Under the pieces are notes generated by a model. It was not told the DNA's origin. It saw only the letters and a program-made list of their open reading frames with translations, and ran no database searches. From assembly GCF_006125015.1 (NCBI RefSeq), contig NZ_SZZN01000001.1, forward strand, positions 1,364,001 to 1,428,000: 64,000 nt of DNA, given 5' to 3'. Below, piece by piece: positions 1 to 9,286 of this stretch. How positions within the stretch are numbered: the first letter of the stretch is position 1; every line of letters begins with the position of its first letter. Source of the DNA: Roseovarius arcticus. GTDB lineage: Bacteria > Pseudomonadota > Alphaproteobacteria > Rhodobacterales > Rhodobacteraceae. The translations under genes were made by a program, and so were the position numbers.

Positions 1-961
1 TCAGGCGGCGCAGCGAAGGATAGGCCAGGACCGCCGCAATGCGTGACAGCAGCGAATACTGAAACGCCTCGCGCAGCAGGTCGGCGATAAGATTTGCCGT
101 GCCTTCGCCGGTTTTCAGCGCGACGTTGCCGGTGAATCCATCCGTCACGATTACGTCGACAGTATCGCCGGGCAGGTCGCGTCCCTCGACGAAGCCCACA
201 AAATCGAAATCGGCACCGCGTGCGTGGGCACGAATCAGGTCATGCGCCTCGCGTAGTTCGGCGCGGCCCTTATGCTCTTCTGTGCCGACATTCAGCAGGC
301 CGATGCGGGGGCGCTCCACGCCTAGCCCCTCGCGGGCATAGGATGCGCCCATGAGGGCATATTGCATCAGATCTTTGGCATCGGCGCTGATATCGGCGCC
401 GCCATCCATCAGAAGGTTGAATCCTTGTGGATTGCGGGAGGGCCACATCACTGCAATGGCAGGGCGGTAAATTCCGGGCAGGCGACGAAGGCGTAGGACC
501 GACATCAGCATCAGCGCGCCTGTATTCCCGCATGAGACGCAAACTGTCGCCTCGCCGCCGCGCACTGATTCGAGTGCCGACCACATTGAGGTGTCCTTGC
601 CGTTGCGAGCGACATGGCCGGGCTTGTCGTCCATAGTGACGACACCGCGCGCGTCGCGCAGCGTGCAGCAGTCTGCCAGCGCGCGGTGCTTCGCGACGAG
701 CGGTTCCAGTTCGTCCTTGGGGCCGTGCAATATGAACGCAATATCAGCGTTTTTCGCGGCGCTGGCAGCGATGCCTGCGATGACTGTGGCGGGGCCCATG
801 TCCCCGCCCATGGCATCGACCGATACAACAGTCTTGCCCGCAAACAGCGTGCCGGCAGGGGCGTCGCCGGAATCGTCAGCCAATGGCCGACGCGACGATG
901 TGCCGGCATTGCCTGTCTGCGCCGGAGTGCTGGCCGATGTGCTATCTGGACGCGCGATCAT
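1..961 (-). CDS. plsX: Phosphate acyltransferase PlsX (3' end cut by window edge)
   Basis: PlsX makes acyl-phosphate from acyl-ACP for the PlsY step of phospholipid synthesis. The frame runs from ATG at 961 and leaves the window at base 1 after about 320 codons; the family is usually 340-365 residues, so roughly the last tenth is missing. The family signature VSVDAMGGDMGP lies near residue 47, and a VTDGFTGNVALK motif lies in the C-terminal part. The chosen start gives an unusually long, Ser/Thr/Ala-rich leader of about 45 residues before the conserved core. It has a GAGGA about 12 bases upstream, and there is no ATG closer to the core. It follows rpmF on the same strand, the usual yceD-rpmF-plsX order. 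Identity is secure; the start is less so. Confidence 0.93.
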   Translation of the reverse strand, partial: MIARPDSTSASTPAQTGNAGTSSRRPLADDSGDAPAGTLFAGKTVVSVDAMGGDMGPATVIAGIAASAAKNADIAFILHGPKDELEPLVAKHRALADCCTLRDARGVVTMDDKPGHVARNGKDTSMWSALESVRGGEATVCVSCGNTGALMLMSVLRLRRLPGIYRPAIAVMWPSRNPQGFNLLMDGGADISADAKDLMQYALMGASYAREGLGVERPRIGLLNVGTEEHKGRAELREAHDLIRAHARGADFDFVGFVEGRDLPGDTVDVIVTDGFTGNVALKTGEGTANLIADLLREAFQYSLLSRIAAVLAYPSLRRL

Positions 962-1022
962 GCGGACGATCCATCCTCGATAATATGTCCGGCCAGCGAC
1001 GGCGTGCTAGGTGAGGTGTGGA

Positions 1023-1229
1023 TCAGGCCGCGTCTTCGTCCAGATCGACCTCGTCGGCCATCGCGACGATTTCGCGATCAGCGTAGTGGCCGCATGCCGA
1101 ACATACGTGGTGCGGGCGCTTCAGCTCGCCGCAGTTCGGGCACTCGTTGGGGTTGGCGCCACTGAGGGCGTCATGTGCGCGACGATTGTTGCGGCGCGAT
1201 TTCGATACTTTGTTCTGCTGGACAGCCAT
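1023..1229 (-). CDS. rpmF: 50S ribosomal protein L32
   Basis: L32 is a small protein of the large ribosomal subunit. The 68-residue product starts [17 protein letters not shown], the standard L32 opening. It carries two CxxC pairs (CPNC and CSAC) that form the zinc-binding knuckle, then ends in an acidic tail. An in-frame ATG 15 codons upstream is ignored because homologues begin at MAVQQ. It sits between yceD and plsX on the same strand, an arrangement common in bacteria that couples ribosome and lipid genes. Confidence 0.96.
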   Translation of the reverse strand: MAVQQNKVSKSRRNNRRAHDALSGANPNECPNCGELKRPHHVCSACGHYADREIVAMADEVDLDEDAA

Positions 1230-1402
1230 GTCGCGATCCCGATTCCTGATGGGCCGGTGCGGCCCTGTTTCCATTAGGTTCCGCGGCTCTTAATCCCTCA
1301 AGCGCCGCAGGTACAACCCTAAATTCCGGTGAAGTCGCGAAAATACAGCGAATTGGCGTTATCGCAAGCGATTTCTCGCAAAGGAATGGCAGATGGCGCT
1401 CT

Positions 1403-1969
1403 TTATTCGTCGTCGTCCATCTTGGCGCGGAGGGCTGCCAGTCCTGCAAACGGCTTGACCGCGTCGTCATCCAGCGGGTCCGCGCCGGGGGGCGCGGCGG
1501 CGGCCTCGGCAGCGCCTGCACCGACTTTGCGAGGATAGTCGGGCAGGGCCAGCGCGACCGCCTCGATCAGGACGCGGCCCAGATCGATGATATCGCCCAG
1601 CGGCTCTTCGGCCTCGTCATCCGGGATGGGAACGCCGTCTTCGGATGTTGGCTCCAGTTCCTCGGGGCGTGGCATGTCGGCCAGAAAGCGGCGCTGGACG
1701 CGCGCGTCGATGCGGCAGGTCACCGGCTCAAGTGTTGCAATGCAGGCCTGCGACGCGGTCGCGCCCAACTCGGCGGTCAGTTGCCAATCGCGGCGGCCCA
1801 GCGGTGCCAACTCTCCGCGAAAGGTCAGCTTGCGCAGCGCGAGGATGCCAAGCTCATCGGCCATGAGGGCGCGCGCGGCGGCGTCCGGCGCAATGTCAAA
1901 GGGCTGCGTCGTGCCCTTGGGCAACTCGGCCACGCGGAGGACTACAATATCTGTGAGCGGCTTTGCCAT
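1403..1969 (-). CDS. YceD/DUF177 family protein
   Basis: This is a 188-residue member of the DUF177 (YceD) family, whose gene typically precedes rpmF. Bacterial and plant relatives have been linked to 23S rRNA accumulation or maturation; I infer the same role here from family and position only. The product starts MAKPLTDIVVLRVAELPKG, has a central segment with the family's CIATLEPV motif around residues 95-103, and an acidic stretch rich in Asp and Glu near residues 125-145. It is divergent from bamE with 89 bases between the starts, so promoters for both directions must lie there. Confidence 0.85.
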   Translation of the reverse strand: MAKPLTDIVVLRVAELPKGTTQPFDIAPDAAARALMADELGILALRKLTFRGELAPLGRRDWQLTAELGATASQACIATLEPVTCRIDARVQRRFLADMPRPEELEPTSEDGVPIPDDEAEEPLGDIIDLGRVLIEAVALALPDYPRKVGAGAAEAAAAPPGADPLDDDAVKPFAGLAALRAKMDDDE

Positions 1970-2058
1970 GGGCGGGACGCTTCCTTTCTTGAACCTTGTA
2001 GGCTCATTGCTGTAAGCCGGATAAAAGGCCCGGCGGGCCGGGATGCAAGAGGGCAGTC

Positions 2059-2520
2059 ATGTTTGGGACCGATTTTTCGCTAAAGACCGTTTGTGCGGTG
2101 CTTGCCGTCATGTGCTTTGGTGCGCTCGCGGGATGCACTGCATTATACCAAAATCACGGATATGTCCCGCCTGATGAGGATTTGGCGCAGCTTGTACCGG
2201 GCGTCGATACGCGCGCTAAGGTCGATGAAGTGATCGGCGCGCCGTCGGCGTCAGGCGTCCTTTCGGCGGGCGACTACTACTACGTACGAAGCCGGGTCCG
2301 TAGTTTCGGCATGTTCCGCCCCGAGGTTATAGACCGCCAAGTGCTCGCCATCAGCTTTGACGCGCGCGATGTGGTCGCCAACATCGAGCGCTTCGATCTG
2401 CGTGACGGCTATGTCGTGCCGCTATCGCGGCGCGTCACGGATTCCACCGTTGAGGGCAAAGGGTTCTTGCGCCAGATGTTGGGTAATATCGGCAACATCA
2501 ACCCAGCCGATTTCTTCTAA
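2059..2520 (+). CDS. bamE: Outer membrane assembly lipoprotein BamE
   Basis: BamE (SmpA/OmlA family) is a lipoprotein of the BAM complex that inserts beta-barrel proteins into the outer membrane. The 153-residue product has an N-terminal hydrophobic signal ending in the lipobox LAGC around residue 29. A BamE-like fold follows with the PGVDTRAKVDEVIGAPSA stretch near residue 50, which matches the family's G-x-x-x-x-x-V-x-x-x-x-G-x-P pattern. BamA, its partner, lies 33 kb away in this window. An OlsB-like gene follows after only 15 bases, so the two are probably co-transcribed. Confidence 0.88.
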   Translation: MFGTDFSLKTVCAVLAVMCFGALAGCTALYQNHGYVPPDEDLAQLVPGVDTRAKVDEVIGAPSASGVLSAGDYYYVRSRVRSFGMFRPEVIDRQVLAISFDARDVVANIERFDLRDGYVVPLSRRVTDSTVEGKGFLRQMLGNIGNINPADFF

Positions 2521-2535
2521 GACCTCGCTGCTGCA

Positions 2536-3291
2536 ATGCAGCCCGACTTGACCGATCGCTTTAAGGGTGGCCAAGCGCGCCGCTATATCGTGCGCGCGGT
2601 GGCAAGTGCCTCTGACCTGCGCGCAGCGCAGGCACTGCGCGGGGCGGCATTCGGTCTAAGAGGGCCTGACGTTGATCCGTTAGACGACATCTGCGAACAT
2701 ATGTTGATTGAGGACCGGAGGCTGAACAGGCTTGCCGGTTGCTTTCGCCTGCTCCCGCTGGCCAGCGGTTCAGACATAGCGCGCAGCTATTCGGCGCAGT
2801 TCTATGATCTAAGTGCGCTGACCAGCTATGCTGCCCCGATGACTGAACTGGGGCGATTCTGCATCCACCCTACCGCGCGCGATCCCGATATCTTGCGGGC
2901 TGCATGGGCGGCCATCACTGCGCATGTGGATGCTGGTCGGGTGGAAATGCTGTTTGGCTGCACATCATTTCGCGGCGTCGATCCCGCACCCTATGAGGGC
3001 GCTTTTGCCGCGTTGGCCCGCGCGCATCTGGCGCCGCGCGCATGGGCGCCGGTGGCCCGCGCTGCGCAGACCATACCTCTTGGAGGGCGGTGCGCGCGTG
3101 CCTCGCTGGCCGCAGTGCCGCCGCTTTTGCGTAGCTATCTGGGGATGGGTGGCTGGGTTAGCGATCATGCCGTGGTCGATCCGGCGATGAACACACTGCA
3201 CGTCTTTACCGGGCTGGAAATTGCGGCGATTCCGCCTGCGCGGCAGCGCTTGCTGCGCGCCACGCTTGACGGCGGCGGCGCGGCGCGGTAG
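2536..3291 (+). CDS. OlsB-like ornithine-acyl[ACP] N-acyltransferase
   Basis: This is a 251-residue GNAT-type acyltransferase of the OlsB/hemolysin-like family. OlsB adds a 3-hydroxyacyl chain to the amino group of ornithine, making lyso-ornithine lipid. The N-terminal half contains the family pattern RAAQALRGAAFG, then DDICEHMLIED, and a central ELGRFCIHP motif near residue 110, followed by LFGCTSFRGVDP. The gene lies 15 bases after bamE and 8 bases before an ABC-F gene. OlsA, the second acyltransferase often encoded next to OlsB, is not adjacent. The exact acceptor is inferred from the family. Confidence 0.8.
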   Translation: MQPDLTDRFKGGQARRYIVRAVASASDLRAAQALRGAAFGLRGPDVDPLDDICEHMLIEDRRLNRLAGCFRLLPLASGSDIARSYSAQFYDLSALTSYAAPMTELGRFCIHPTARDPDILRAAWAAITAHVDAGRVEMLFGCTSFRGVDPAPYEGAFAALARAHLAPRAWAPVARAAQTIPLGGRCARASLAAVPPLLRSYLGMGGWVSDHAVVDPAMNTLHVFTGLEIAAIPPARQRLLRATLDGGGAAR

Positions 3292-3299
3292 CGGGCGCC

Positions 3300-5114
3300 A
3301 TGGCAGCACGTCCTCCTCTTTTGCAACTCAGCGACATCTCCCTCACCTTTGGGGGCGATCCTGTGTTTTCAGACCTATCTTTGGTCGTCCAGCTCGGCGA
3401 CCGCGTCGCGCTTGTCGGGCGGAATGGATCGGGCAAATCGACCCTGTTGAAGGTTATGGCCGGTCTGGTCGAGCCGGATGCAGGCACGCGCACCGTCGCG
3501 CCCGCAGCCTCGGTCGGGTATATGGAGCAGGAGCCGGACATGGCCGGATTCGCCACGCTGGGCGATTTCGCCTCAAGCGAGCTGGACCCGGCCGAGATGT
3601 ACCGCGTCGAGATGGCAGGCGAGGGCCTGAAGTTTGATCCCGCCCGCGCAGTCAGCACCGCCTCTGGCGGCGAACGGCGCCGCGCGGCGTTGGCCAAGCT
3701 AATGGCCGAGGCGCCGGAGTTGATGCTACTGGACGAGCCGACGAACCACCTTGATATCGAGGCAATCGCGTGGCTGGAGCAGACGTTGAAGGACACGCGT
3801 ACAGCCTATGTCCTGATAAGCCATGACCGTGCATTTCTGCGCGAACTTACGCGCGCAACCCTTTGGATAGACAGGGGAATGGTGCGGCGTCAGGAAAAGG
3901 GTTTTACCCATTTCGAGGAATGGCGCGACAAGGTTTGGGAAGACGAGGACCAATCCCGTCACAAACTGAACCGCAAGATCAAATCAGAGGCCCGATGGGC
4001 CGTCGAGGGTATCAGTGCCCGTCGCAAGCGCAATCAAGGCCGGGTCCGCGCGCTTCAGGATTTGCGCGCGGAGCGTAGTAGCCAGATCAAGCGTCAGGGC
4101 GCCGCTGCGATGGCGCTGGATGCTGGGCCGAAGTCCGGCAAGAAAGTGGTTGAAGCCATAGGGATATCAAAGGCTTACGGCGGCAAAGTGATCCTATCGG
4201 ACTTCTCACTCAAGATGCAACGCGGTGACCGTGTGGCTCTGGTCGGCCCCAATGGAGTGGGCAAGACCACTTTGCTGAATATGTTGCTGGGCACCGAGGC
4301 GCCCGATAGCGGCACGATCAGCCTGGGGACTAATTTGATGCCCGCGGTTTTCGATCAGGCGCGTGCGCAGCTGGACCCCGATATGAGCCTCTGGGACAGT
4401 CTGACAGGCGATCCGGACATGCGTGTATCGGGCAAAGCTGATCAGATCCTCGTGCGTGGCTCGCCGCGCCATGTGATCGGCTACCTCAAGGAATTTCTCT
4501 TTGACGAAGCGCAGGCGCGCGCGCCCGTACGGTCGCTGTCGGGCGGTGAAAAGGCGCGGCTTCTGCTGGCCAAACTGATGGCCCGCGAGAGCAACCTACT
4601 GGTGCTGGACGAGCCGACGAACGACCTGGATATCGAGACGCTGGACCTCCTTCAGGAGCTGCTTGACGGGTATGACGGCACGATCATCCTCGTTAGCCAC
4701 GACCGCGATTTCCTGGACCGCGTCGCCACCACCACCATCGCCATGGAGGGAGATGGCAATGCCACCGCCTATGCTGGCGGCTGGAGCGACTATCGCGCGC
4801 AACGCCAAGAGGGCGGTGCAGCGGATTCGCCAAACGCAGGCGGCACATCAAAGCCGAAGGCTAACGCCCCGGCGCAAAAGGAAGTAGCGCCAAAGATCAG
4901 CTTTACGGAGAAGCACCGTCTTGCCGAGCTGCCCCAGGTGATCGCGAAGCTGGAGTCTGAGATCGGCAAGCTGGAAGGGCTGATGGCAGATCCAGAACTC
5001 TTCACGCGCGAGCCGGTGAAGTTTCGCAAAGCGACAGAGGCGCTGACTACTAGGCAAAAGGCGCTGGCCGCTGCCGAGGAGGAATGGCTCGTGCTGGAGG
5101 AAAAGGTCGGCTGA
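3300..5114 (+). CDS. uup: ABC-F family ATPase (Uup-like)
   Basis: This is a soluble duplicated ATP-binding cassette protein of 604 residues with no membrane segments. ABC-F proteins act on the ribosome or, for Uup, affect precise excision of transposons and ribosome function. The first cassette has Walker A GRNGSGKST at residues 40-48, a signature ASGGE and a Walker B ending in LLDEPTNHLD. The second has Walker A GPNGVGKTT from about residue 316 and LVLDEPTNDLD. A charged Lys/Arg-rich linker separates them. A C-terminal tail rich in Glu, Lys and Ala from about 530 looks like the coiled-coil DNA-binding end of Uup. The gene symbol is a best fit within ABC-F. Confidence 0.88.
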   Translation: MAARPPLLQLSDISLTFGGDPVFSDLSLVVQLGDRVALVGRNGSGKSTLLKVMAGLVEPDAGTRTVAPAASVGYMEQEPDMAGFATLGDFASSELDPAEMYRVEMAGEGLKFDPARAVSTASGGERRRAALAKLMAEAPELMLLDEPTNHLDIEAIAWLEQTLKDTRTAYVLISHDRAFLRELTRATLWIDRGMVRRQEKGFTHFEEWRDKVWEDEDQSRHKLNRKIKSEARWAVEGISARRKRNQGRVRALQDLRAERSSQIKRQGAAAMALDAGPKSGKKVVEAIGISKAYGGKVILSDFSLKMQRGDRVALVGPNGVGKTTLLNMLLGTEAPDSGTISLGTNLMPAVFDQARAQLDPDMSLWDSLTGDPDMRVSGKADQILVRGSPRHVIGYLKEFLFDEAQARAPVRSLSGGEKARLLLAKLMARESNLLVLDEPTNDLDIETLDLLQELLDGYDGTIILVSHDRDFLDRVATTTIAMEGDGNATAYAGGWSDYRAQRQEGGAADSPNAGGTSKPKANAPAQKEVAPKISFTEKHRLAELPQVIAKLESEIGKLEGLMADPELFTREPVKFRKATEALTTRQKALAAAEEEWLVLEEKVG

Positions 5115-5204
5115 TCAATTCAGCAGTCGGCGACCTCAGGATCAAACCAAAGCCCGCAACATTCTTTTGAATGAAAACAGGCGTTCATCAGCTAACTTCG
5201 AAGA

Positions 5205-5278
5205 TGGAGCGGGTAACGAGAATCGAACTCGTAACTAAAGCTTGGGAAGCTGCCGTGATACCTTTTCACCATACCCGC
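5205..5278 (-). tRNA. tRNA-Gly (anticodon CCC)
   Basis: The minus strand folds as a complete tRNA. The acceptor GCGGGTA pairs with TACCCGC, the D arm is GTGA...TCAC, the anticodon loop TTCCCAA reads CCC, and the T arm is ACGAG-TTCGATT-CTCGT. A TCCA 3' end is encoded in the DNA. The anticodon stem has a strong inner half but weak outer pairs (a C-T mismatch and a G-T pair). Glycine identity follows from the CCC anticodon reading GGG codons. Confidence 0.95.
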
Positions 5279-5370
5279 CGTGATGGTCTGAATAGCACTT
5301 AGGCATCGTCGTGATCAAGGTGAAATCAGCAACCTGAGAGTCGCACATTGGCGCCGTTAATGCAGGCGTC

Positions 5371-5940
5371 TTAGCCGCCCCAGCTGCGCACAACGCCGCA
5401 ATCCATGTGAACAAAGTTCGAGCGGGAGTATTTGCCGACGCCGCCTGCGTTGCAGGCGATGGCCGCCTTGCCCATCTGTCCAACCGAGCGGGAGCCAAGG
5501 CGTAGATCGGCGGCCTGACCCTTGAGGTGCAGAGAATTTTTGGCGACGCCGCCTGATTTGCTGCGCAGCATCGAATTAGTTTGAGGCGTGCGGTAGCCCG
5601 ACAGCAGTGTGTAAGGCTCGCTTGTATCCATCAGGTTATGCGCGGCGACCATGATGTCGATCGTTCGGATGTCGATATTCTTGACCGCGTCCGAACGCCA
5701 ATCGCGCATGAAGGCCGAAATCTCATCGACAGATTCGCGTATGTATTGGCCTTCGATCCAGTAAATCGTATCGATCCGTTCACCGGTGCGCGGCGACGTC
5801 ATGCGCAGTCGGCGTATGTCGCCGGCTCCGCGCAAAAAGCTGAAAGCATTTGCATATGTGGGGGCTGCGATTAGGGCTGTTGCCGCGAATGCACCAAAGA
5901 GTGCACGCCGCGACAGGCCATTCGAAGATGTATCTGTCAT
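5371..5940 (-). CDS. DUF882 (YcbK-like, peptidase M15 fold) Tat-exported protein
   Basis: The 189-residue product begins with a twin-arginine signal, SRRALFGAFAATALIAA near residue 10, and cleavage is likely after the Ala-rich stretch. The mature part is the DUF882/peptidase M15 domain: LLSGYRTPQTN around residue 112, the zinc-ligand pattern SLHLKGQAADLR, and a C-terminal NFVHMDCG. Relatives such as E. coli YcbK are thought to act on peptidoglycan peptides in the periplasm. I chose ATG at 5940 because it places the Tat motif at the usual distance; an ATG 8 codons earlier exists. It is divergent from the L,D-transpeptidase gene, and the same pair sits together in E. coli (ycbB-ycbK). Confidence 0.82.
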   Translation of the reverse strand: MTDTSSNGLSRRALFGAFAATALIAAPTYANAFSFLRGAGDIRRLRMTSPRTGERIDTIYWIEGQYIRESVDEISAFMRDWRSDAVKNIDIRTIDIMVAAHNLMDTSEPYTLLSGYRTPQTNSMLRSKSGGVAKNSLHLKGQAADLRLGSRSVGQMGKAAIACNAGGVGKYSRSNFVHMDCGVVRSWGG

Positions 5941-6254
5941 TGCTTTGCCTGTCCGTCGCTTCAAGTTTCCCCCGCTTGTCGCGGGCGTTCATCACATCCC
6001 CAGATGCTCTTGTAGCTATGACATATTAAGAATCGCTAACCAAGCTTTCGGTTCCCTCATATTTGAAATTCAATAAATTTCGGCATTAATCCGCGCATTT
6101 CCTGTTGGGCGTGGTGTCATTGCAAGGGGTTGATGCGTTTGCGACCCATACGATGTAAACCGTGGTTCGCGCTGCGATCCGGGGTGGACAAATCTAGCGT
6201 GGCAAGGCTGTCTGAAGATACGACAGCCACCTTTGCCATCTGCCGGGAATTCAA
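5941..6254. other. Divergent intergenic region with an inverted repeat
   Basis: This 314-base non-coding stretch lies between the DUF882 gene (minus) and the L,D-transpeptidase gene (plus). Its middle is AT-richer than the flanks. Bases 6201-6237 form a hairpin: GGCTGTC and GACAGCC separated by 9 bases, extended by GGCAA/TTGCC outside a small bulge. The hairpin ends 17 bases before the transpeptidase ATG, so in RNA it would sit in the 5' leader close to the ribosome site. There is no T-run, so it is not a terminator. No small ORF with a convincing ribosome site was seen. Confidence 0.5.
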
Positions 6255-7877
6255 ATGATCATATCAGCTATCTTCAATGCCACGCGCCGCGCGCGCCGCG
6301 GGATTTTGCCCGCTGCGGTCGCTCTTATGATCTTTGCAGCGCCGCCCGCCTCGCTGGCGGGTGTCACCGCGTTCAAGCAGGCGGTCGCCGAGGGCGCCGC
6401 GCGGGACGATGCGCTGGCCGCGCATTACCGCACCAGCGGATATGACGCAATCTGGACAGGGCAAGACGAGGCCAGCCGCGCGCGCCGTCTGGCGCTGCTT
6501 CAGGCGATCGACGCTGCGCCTGCGCATGGTCTGCCGGCCAGCCGCTATGACGCAGCGGGCCTCATGACCATGATGCGCAATGCCCGCACTCCGCGTGATA
6601 TCGGCGCGGTCGAAATCGAGATGTCGCACGTTTTCCTACGCTTGGCCCATGACATGCAAACCGGCATGCTGACGCCCTCGCGCGTTGATTCTAACATCGT
6701 CCGCGACGTCCCCAAGCGCGACGCAGCAGAGTTGCTGGGCGCATTCGTTGCGTCTAATCCCAGCGGTTTCTTTCGTGGGCTCGCGCCAAAGTCAGGCGAA
6801 TATGCACGCTTGATGCGGGAGAAAACACGGCTGGAGGGGTTGCTGGCTGCGGGTGGCTGGGGCCCTGCCGTGCCCGCCGCATCGCTGGCGCCGGGCCAGT
6901 CGGGCGCGGATGTAGTCGCGCTTCGAAATCGGCTGATGAGGATGGGATATCTGGAGCGGACAGCCTCGGCCAGCTACGACATTCCCCTGCAGCAGGCTGT
7001 GCAGCAGTTTCAGGCATCCCATGGCTTGGTCGCGGACGGCACCGCCGGCGGGTCTACCATCGCCGCCATCAACGCACCTATTTCCGAGCGCCTGCCGATG
7101 ATCATCGTCGCAATGGAGCGCGAGCGCTGGCTGAACATCCCGCGGGGCAAGCGCCACGTTTTGGTCAACCTCGCCGACTTCAGCGCCCGCATCATGGACG
7201 ACGACAAACTGACGTTTGAAACGCGCGCCGTCATCGGCAAGAACGCGGCCGGGCAGGAAAGCCCGGAATTCTCGGACGAGATGGAATATCTGGAGATTAA
7301 TCCGGTCTGGAACGTCCCGCGTTCGATCACTGTTAAGGAATACCTGCCGCAGATGCAGCGCAATCGCGGCGCGATGAGCCATCTGAAGCTGTACAATTCG
7401 CGGGGCCAGCAAGTGAGCCGTGCAAACGTGAATTTCAACGCCTACACCGCTCGGAACTTTCCATTTGATCTAAAACAGCCGCCCTCGACGCGCAATGCGC
7501 TGGGACTGGTCAAGTTCATGTTTCCAAACAAATACAACATCTATCTGCACGACACCCCGTCAAAAAGCCTGTTTCAGCGCAACGTCCGCGCATTCAGTCA
7601 CGGCTGTATCCGTCTGCAGGACCCCTTTGATTTCGCATACGAACTACTGTCCCGCCAAGAGGCCGATCCCAAAAGCTACTTTGACCGTATTCTGAATTCG
7701 GGTCGCCAAACGCAGGTGCGGCTGGACCAAAAGGTTCCGGTGCACATTATATATCGCACCGCCTCGGTTCCTGCGAAGGGGCCGGTTCAGTATCGCGGTG
7801 ATGTCTATGGCCGTGATGGGCGGATCTGGGACGCGCTGCAAAAGGCAGGGGTTTCGCTGCCCGACGTTCAGGGGTAG
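6255..7877 (+). CDS. L,D-transpeptidase (YcbB/LdtD-like)
   Basis: This periplasmic enzyme forms 3-3 cross-links in peptidoglycan or attaches proteins to it. The 540-residue product starts with a signal peptide (Arg-rich start, then [19 protein letters not shown], about residues 17-36). A region like the YcbB scaffold domain follows. Next is a PG_binding_1 domain near residues 214-265 (the [16 protein letters not shown] motif), then a YkuD catalytic domain from about 285. The active site SHGCIRL is present with Cys at 451 and His at 449. The catalytic set is intact. It is divergent from a DUF882 gene and precedes lpxD by 29 bases, so it may lead an envelope operon. Confidence 0.9.
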   Translation: MIISAIFNATRRARRGILPAAVALMIFAAPPASLAGVTAFKQAVAEGAARDDALAAHYRTSGYDAIWTGQDEASRARRLALLQAIDAAPAHGLPASRYDAAGLMTMMRNARTPRDIGAVEIEMSHVFLRLAHDMQTGMLTPSRVDSNIVRDVPKRDAAELLGAFVASNPSGFFRGLAPKSGEYARLMREKTRLEGLLAAGGWGPAVPAASLAPGQSGADVVALRNRLMRMGYLERTASASYDIPLQQAVQQFQASHGLVADGTAGGSTIAAINAPISERLPMIIVAMERERWLNIPRGKRHVLVNLADFSARIMDDDKLTFETRAVIGKNAAGQESPEFSDEMEYLEINPVWNVPRSITVKEYLPQMQRNRGAMSHLKLYNSRGQQVSRANVNFNAYTARNFPFDLKQPPSTRNALGLVKFMFPNKYNIYLHDTPSKSLFQRNVRAFSHGCIRLQDPFDFAYELLSRQEADPKSYFDRILNSGRQTQVRLDQKVPVHIIYRTASVPAKGPVQYRGDVYGRDGRIWDALQKAGVSLPDVQG

Positions 7878-7906
7878 ATATCGCACCGCCAAGCATGGGG
7901 TGCAAA

Positions 7907-8998
7907 ATGTCCTACACCATTGATGAAATCGCGCGCGCTCTGGGGGCTACAGCCCACGGCGCTGTTGATCTGCGCGTCACCAGACTAGCCGAGCCGGGCG
8001 ATGCCGGAGCGGATGACCTGGCACTGGCCACCAAGCCGGAATATGCCGCCGCGTTGCCCGAGGGCCGCGCGCGCGCCGCGCTGGTCTGGGAGGGCGCCGA
8101 TTGGCAGGCAATGGGGCTGGAGGCCGCGATCATAGCGCCGCGTCCGCGCTATGCGATGTCGGGCCTCACACGGATGATGGACCTTGGCGAGGGTTGGGGC
8201 GACGGTATCCACCCCACCGCGGTCATTCACGACACAGCCGAAATGGGCGAGGGCGTCCATGTCGGCCCGCTTGCCGTGATTGGCGCGCGGGCGCGGATCG
8301 CTGCAGGCTGCCGGGTTGGGCCTCAGGTATTCATCGGCGCGGATGCGGAAATTGGTCCAGATGGCCTGATCCGCGAGGGCGCCCGCATTGCAGCCCGCGT
8401 GCGCATCGGGGCGCGGGTGATCATCAATCCCGGCGCGGTTATCGGCGGCGATGGTTTCAGCTTTGTCACGCCCGAAAAGTCGGGCGTCGAGTCGGTTCGT
8501 GAGACGCTTGGGGATCAAGGGGATGCCGCCGCGCAAAGCTATGTGCGCATTCACAGCCTTGGCTCTGTCCGTTTGGGCGATGATGTCGAGGTGGGCGCGA
8601 ATGCTGCAATCGACCGCGGGACCATCCGCGATACTGTCATCGGCGACCGCACAAAGATCGACACACTCGTGATGGTCGCGCATAATGTGGTGGTCGGCAC
8701 TGACACGCTGCTATGCGGTTTGGTCGGTGTCGCGGGCTCGTCGCGGATTGGCAATAACGTGGTGCTGGCGGGGCAGGTGGGTGTTGGTGACAACCTCTTT
8801 GTCGGGGATAATGTGATCGCCGGTGGCGGCACCAAGATCCTGAGCAATGTGCCCGCCGGGCGCGTCGTGCTAGGCTATCCTGCGATGAAAATGGATGCGC
8901 ATATCAATATGTACAAACACATGCGCCGCCTTGGTCGGCTGGTAACGGACGTTGCGCAGCTCAAAAAATCGGTTTTCAAGGATGGGCCGAGTGACTAA
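7907..8998 (+). CDS. lpxD: UDP-3-O-acylglucosamine N-acyltransferase LpxD
   Basis: LpxD adds the amide-linked 3-hydroxyacyl chain in lipid A synthesis, using acyl-ACP. The 363-residue product has an N-terminal uridine-binding domain ([14 protein letters not shown] start). It is followed by a left-handed beta-helix built of hexapeptide repeats from about residue 100. The conserved MVAHNVVVG segment carries the likely catalytic His. A helical C-terminus follows ([13 protein letters not shown]). I use ATG at 7907, not 7895, because homologues begin at this Met. In many alphaproteobacteria lpxD lies between bamA and fabZ. Here it is 30 kb away from them and is followed by its own acyl carrier protein and ketosynthase genes. 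Confidence 0.93.
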   Translation: MSYTIDEIARALGATAHGAVDLRVTRLAEPGDAGADDLALATKPEYAAALPEGRARAALVWEGADWQAMGLEAAIIAPRPRYAMSGLTRMMDLGEGWGDGIHPTAVIHDTAEMGEGVHVGPLAVIGARARIAAGCRVGPQVFIGADAEIGPDGLIREGARIAARVRIGARVIINPGAVIGGDGFSFVTPEKSGVESVRETLGDQGDAAAQSYVRIHSLGSVRLGDDVEVGANAAIDRGTIRDTVIGDRTKIDTLVMVAHNVVVGTDTLLCGLVGVAGSSRIGNNVVLAGQVGVGDNLFVGDNVIAGGGTKILSNVPAGRVVLGYPAMKMDAHINMYKHMRRLGRLVTDVAQLKKSVFKDGPSD

Positions 8999-9028
8999 TT
9001 CGGTCTCACTATCCCAAGGAGGCGCCGC

Positions 9029-9286
9029 ATGAGCATCCCTGACCGCGTGATCGCCATTATCGCCGAGCAGGCCATGCTGGAGCCGGGCGACGTGACGTTG
9101 GAGTCGACACTCGAGGATCTGGGCGTTGATAGTCTGGGCCTCGTGGAGAGTATATTCGCCATCGAGGAAGCGTTCGACATATCTGTACCCTTTAACGCGA
9201 ACGAGCCGTCGGCAGGCGATTTTGACATCTCGACCGTGGGTGCCATCGCGCAAGGTGTACAGCGGCTGGTCGCCGAACAGTCGTGA
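9029..9286 (+). CDS. Acyl carrier protein (specialised)
   Basis: The 85-residue product is an acyl carrier protein with the phosphopantetheine site GVDSLG and modified Ser at residue 35. A strong AAGGAGG ribosome site precedes the ATG. The sequence is not the highly conserved AcpP type: the segment after the site (EEAFDISVPFNANEPSAGDF) is longer and more divergent. That suggests a dedicated carrier, like NodF or AcpXL, rather than the housekeeping one. It lies 30 bases after lpxD, and its stop codon overlaps the GTG start of a ketoacyl-ACP synthase. I infer it supplies an unusual acyl chain, perhaps to LpxD. Confidence 0.85.
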   Translation: MSIPDRVIAIIAEQAMLEPGDVTLESTLEDLGVDSLGLVESIFAIEEAFDISVPFNANEPSAGDFDISTVGAIAQGVQRLVAEQS

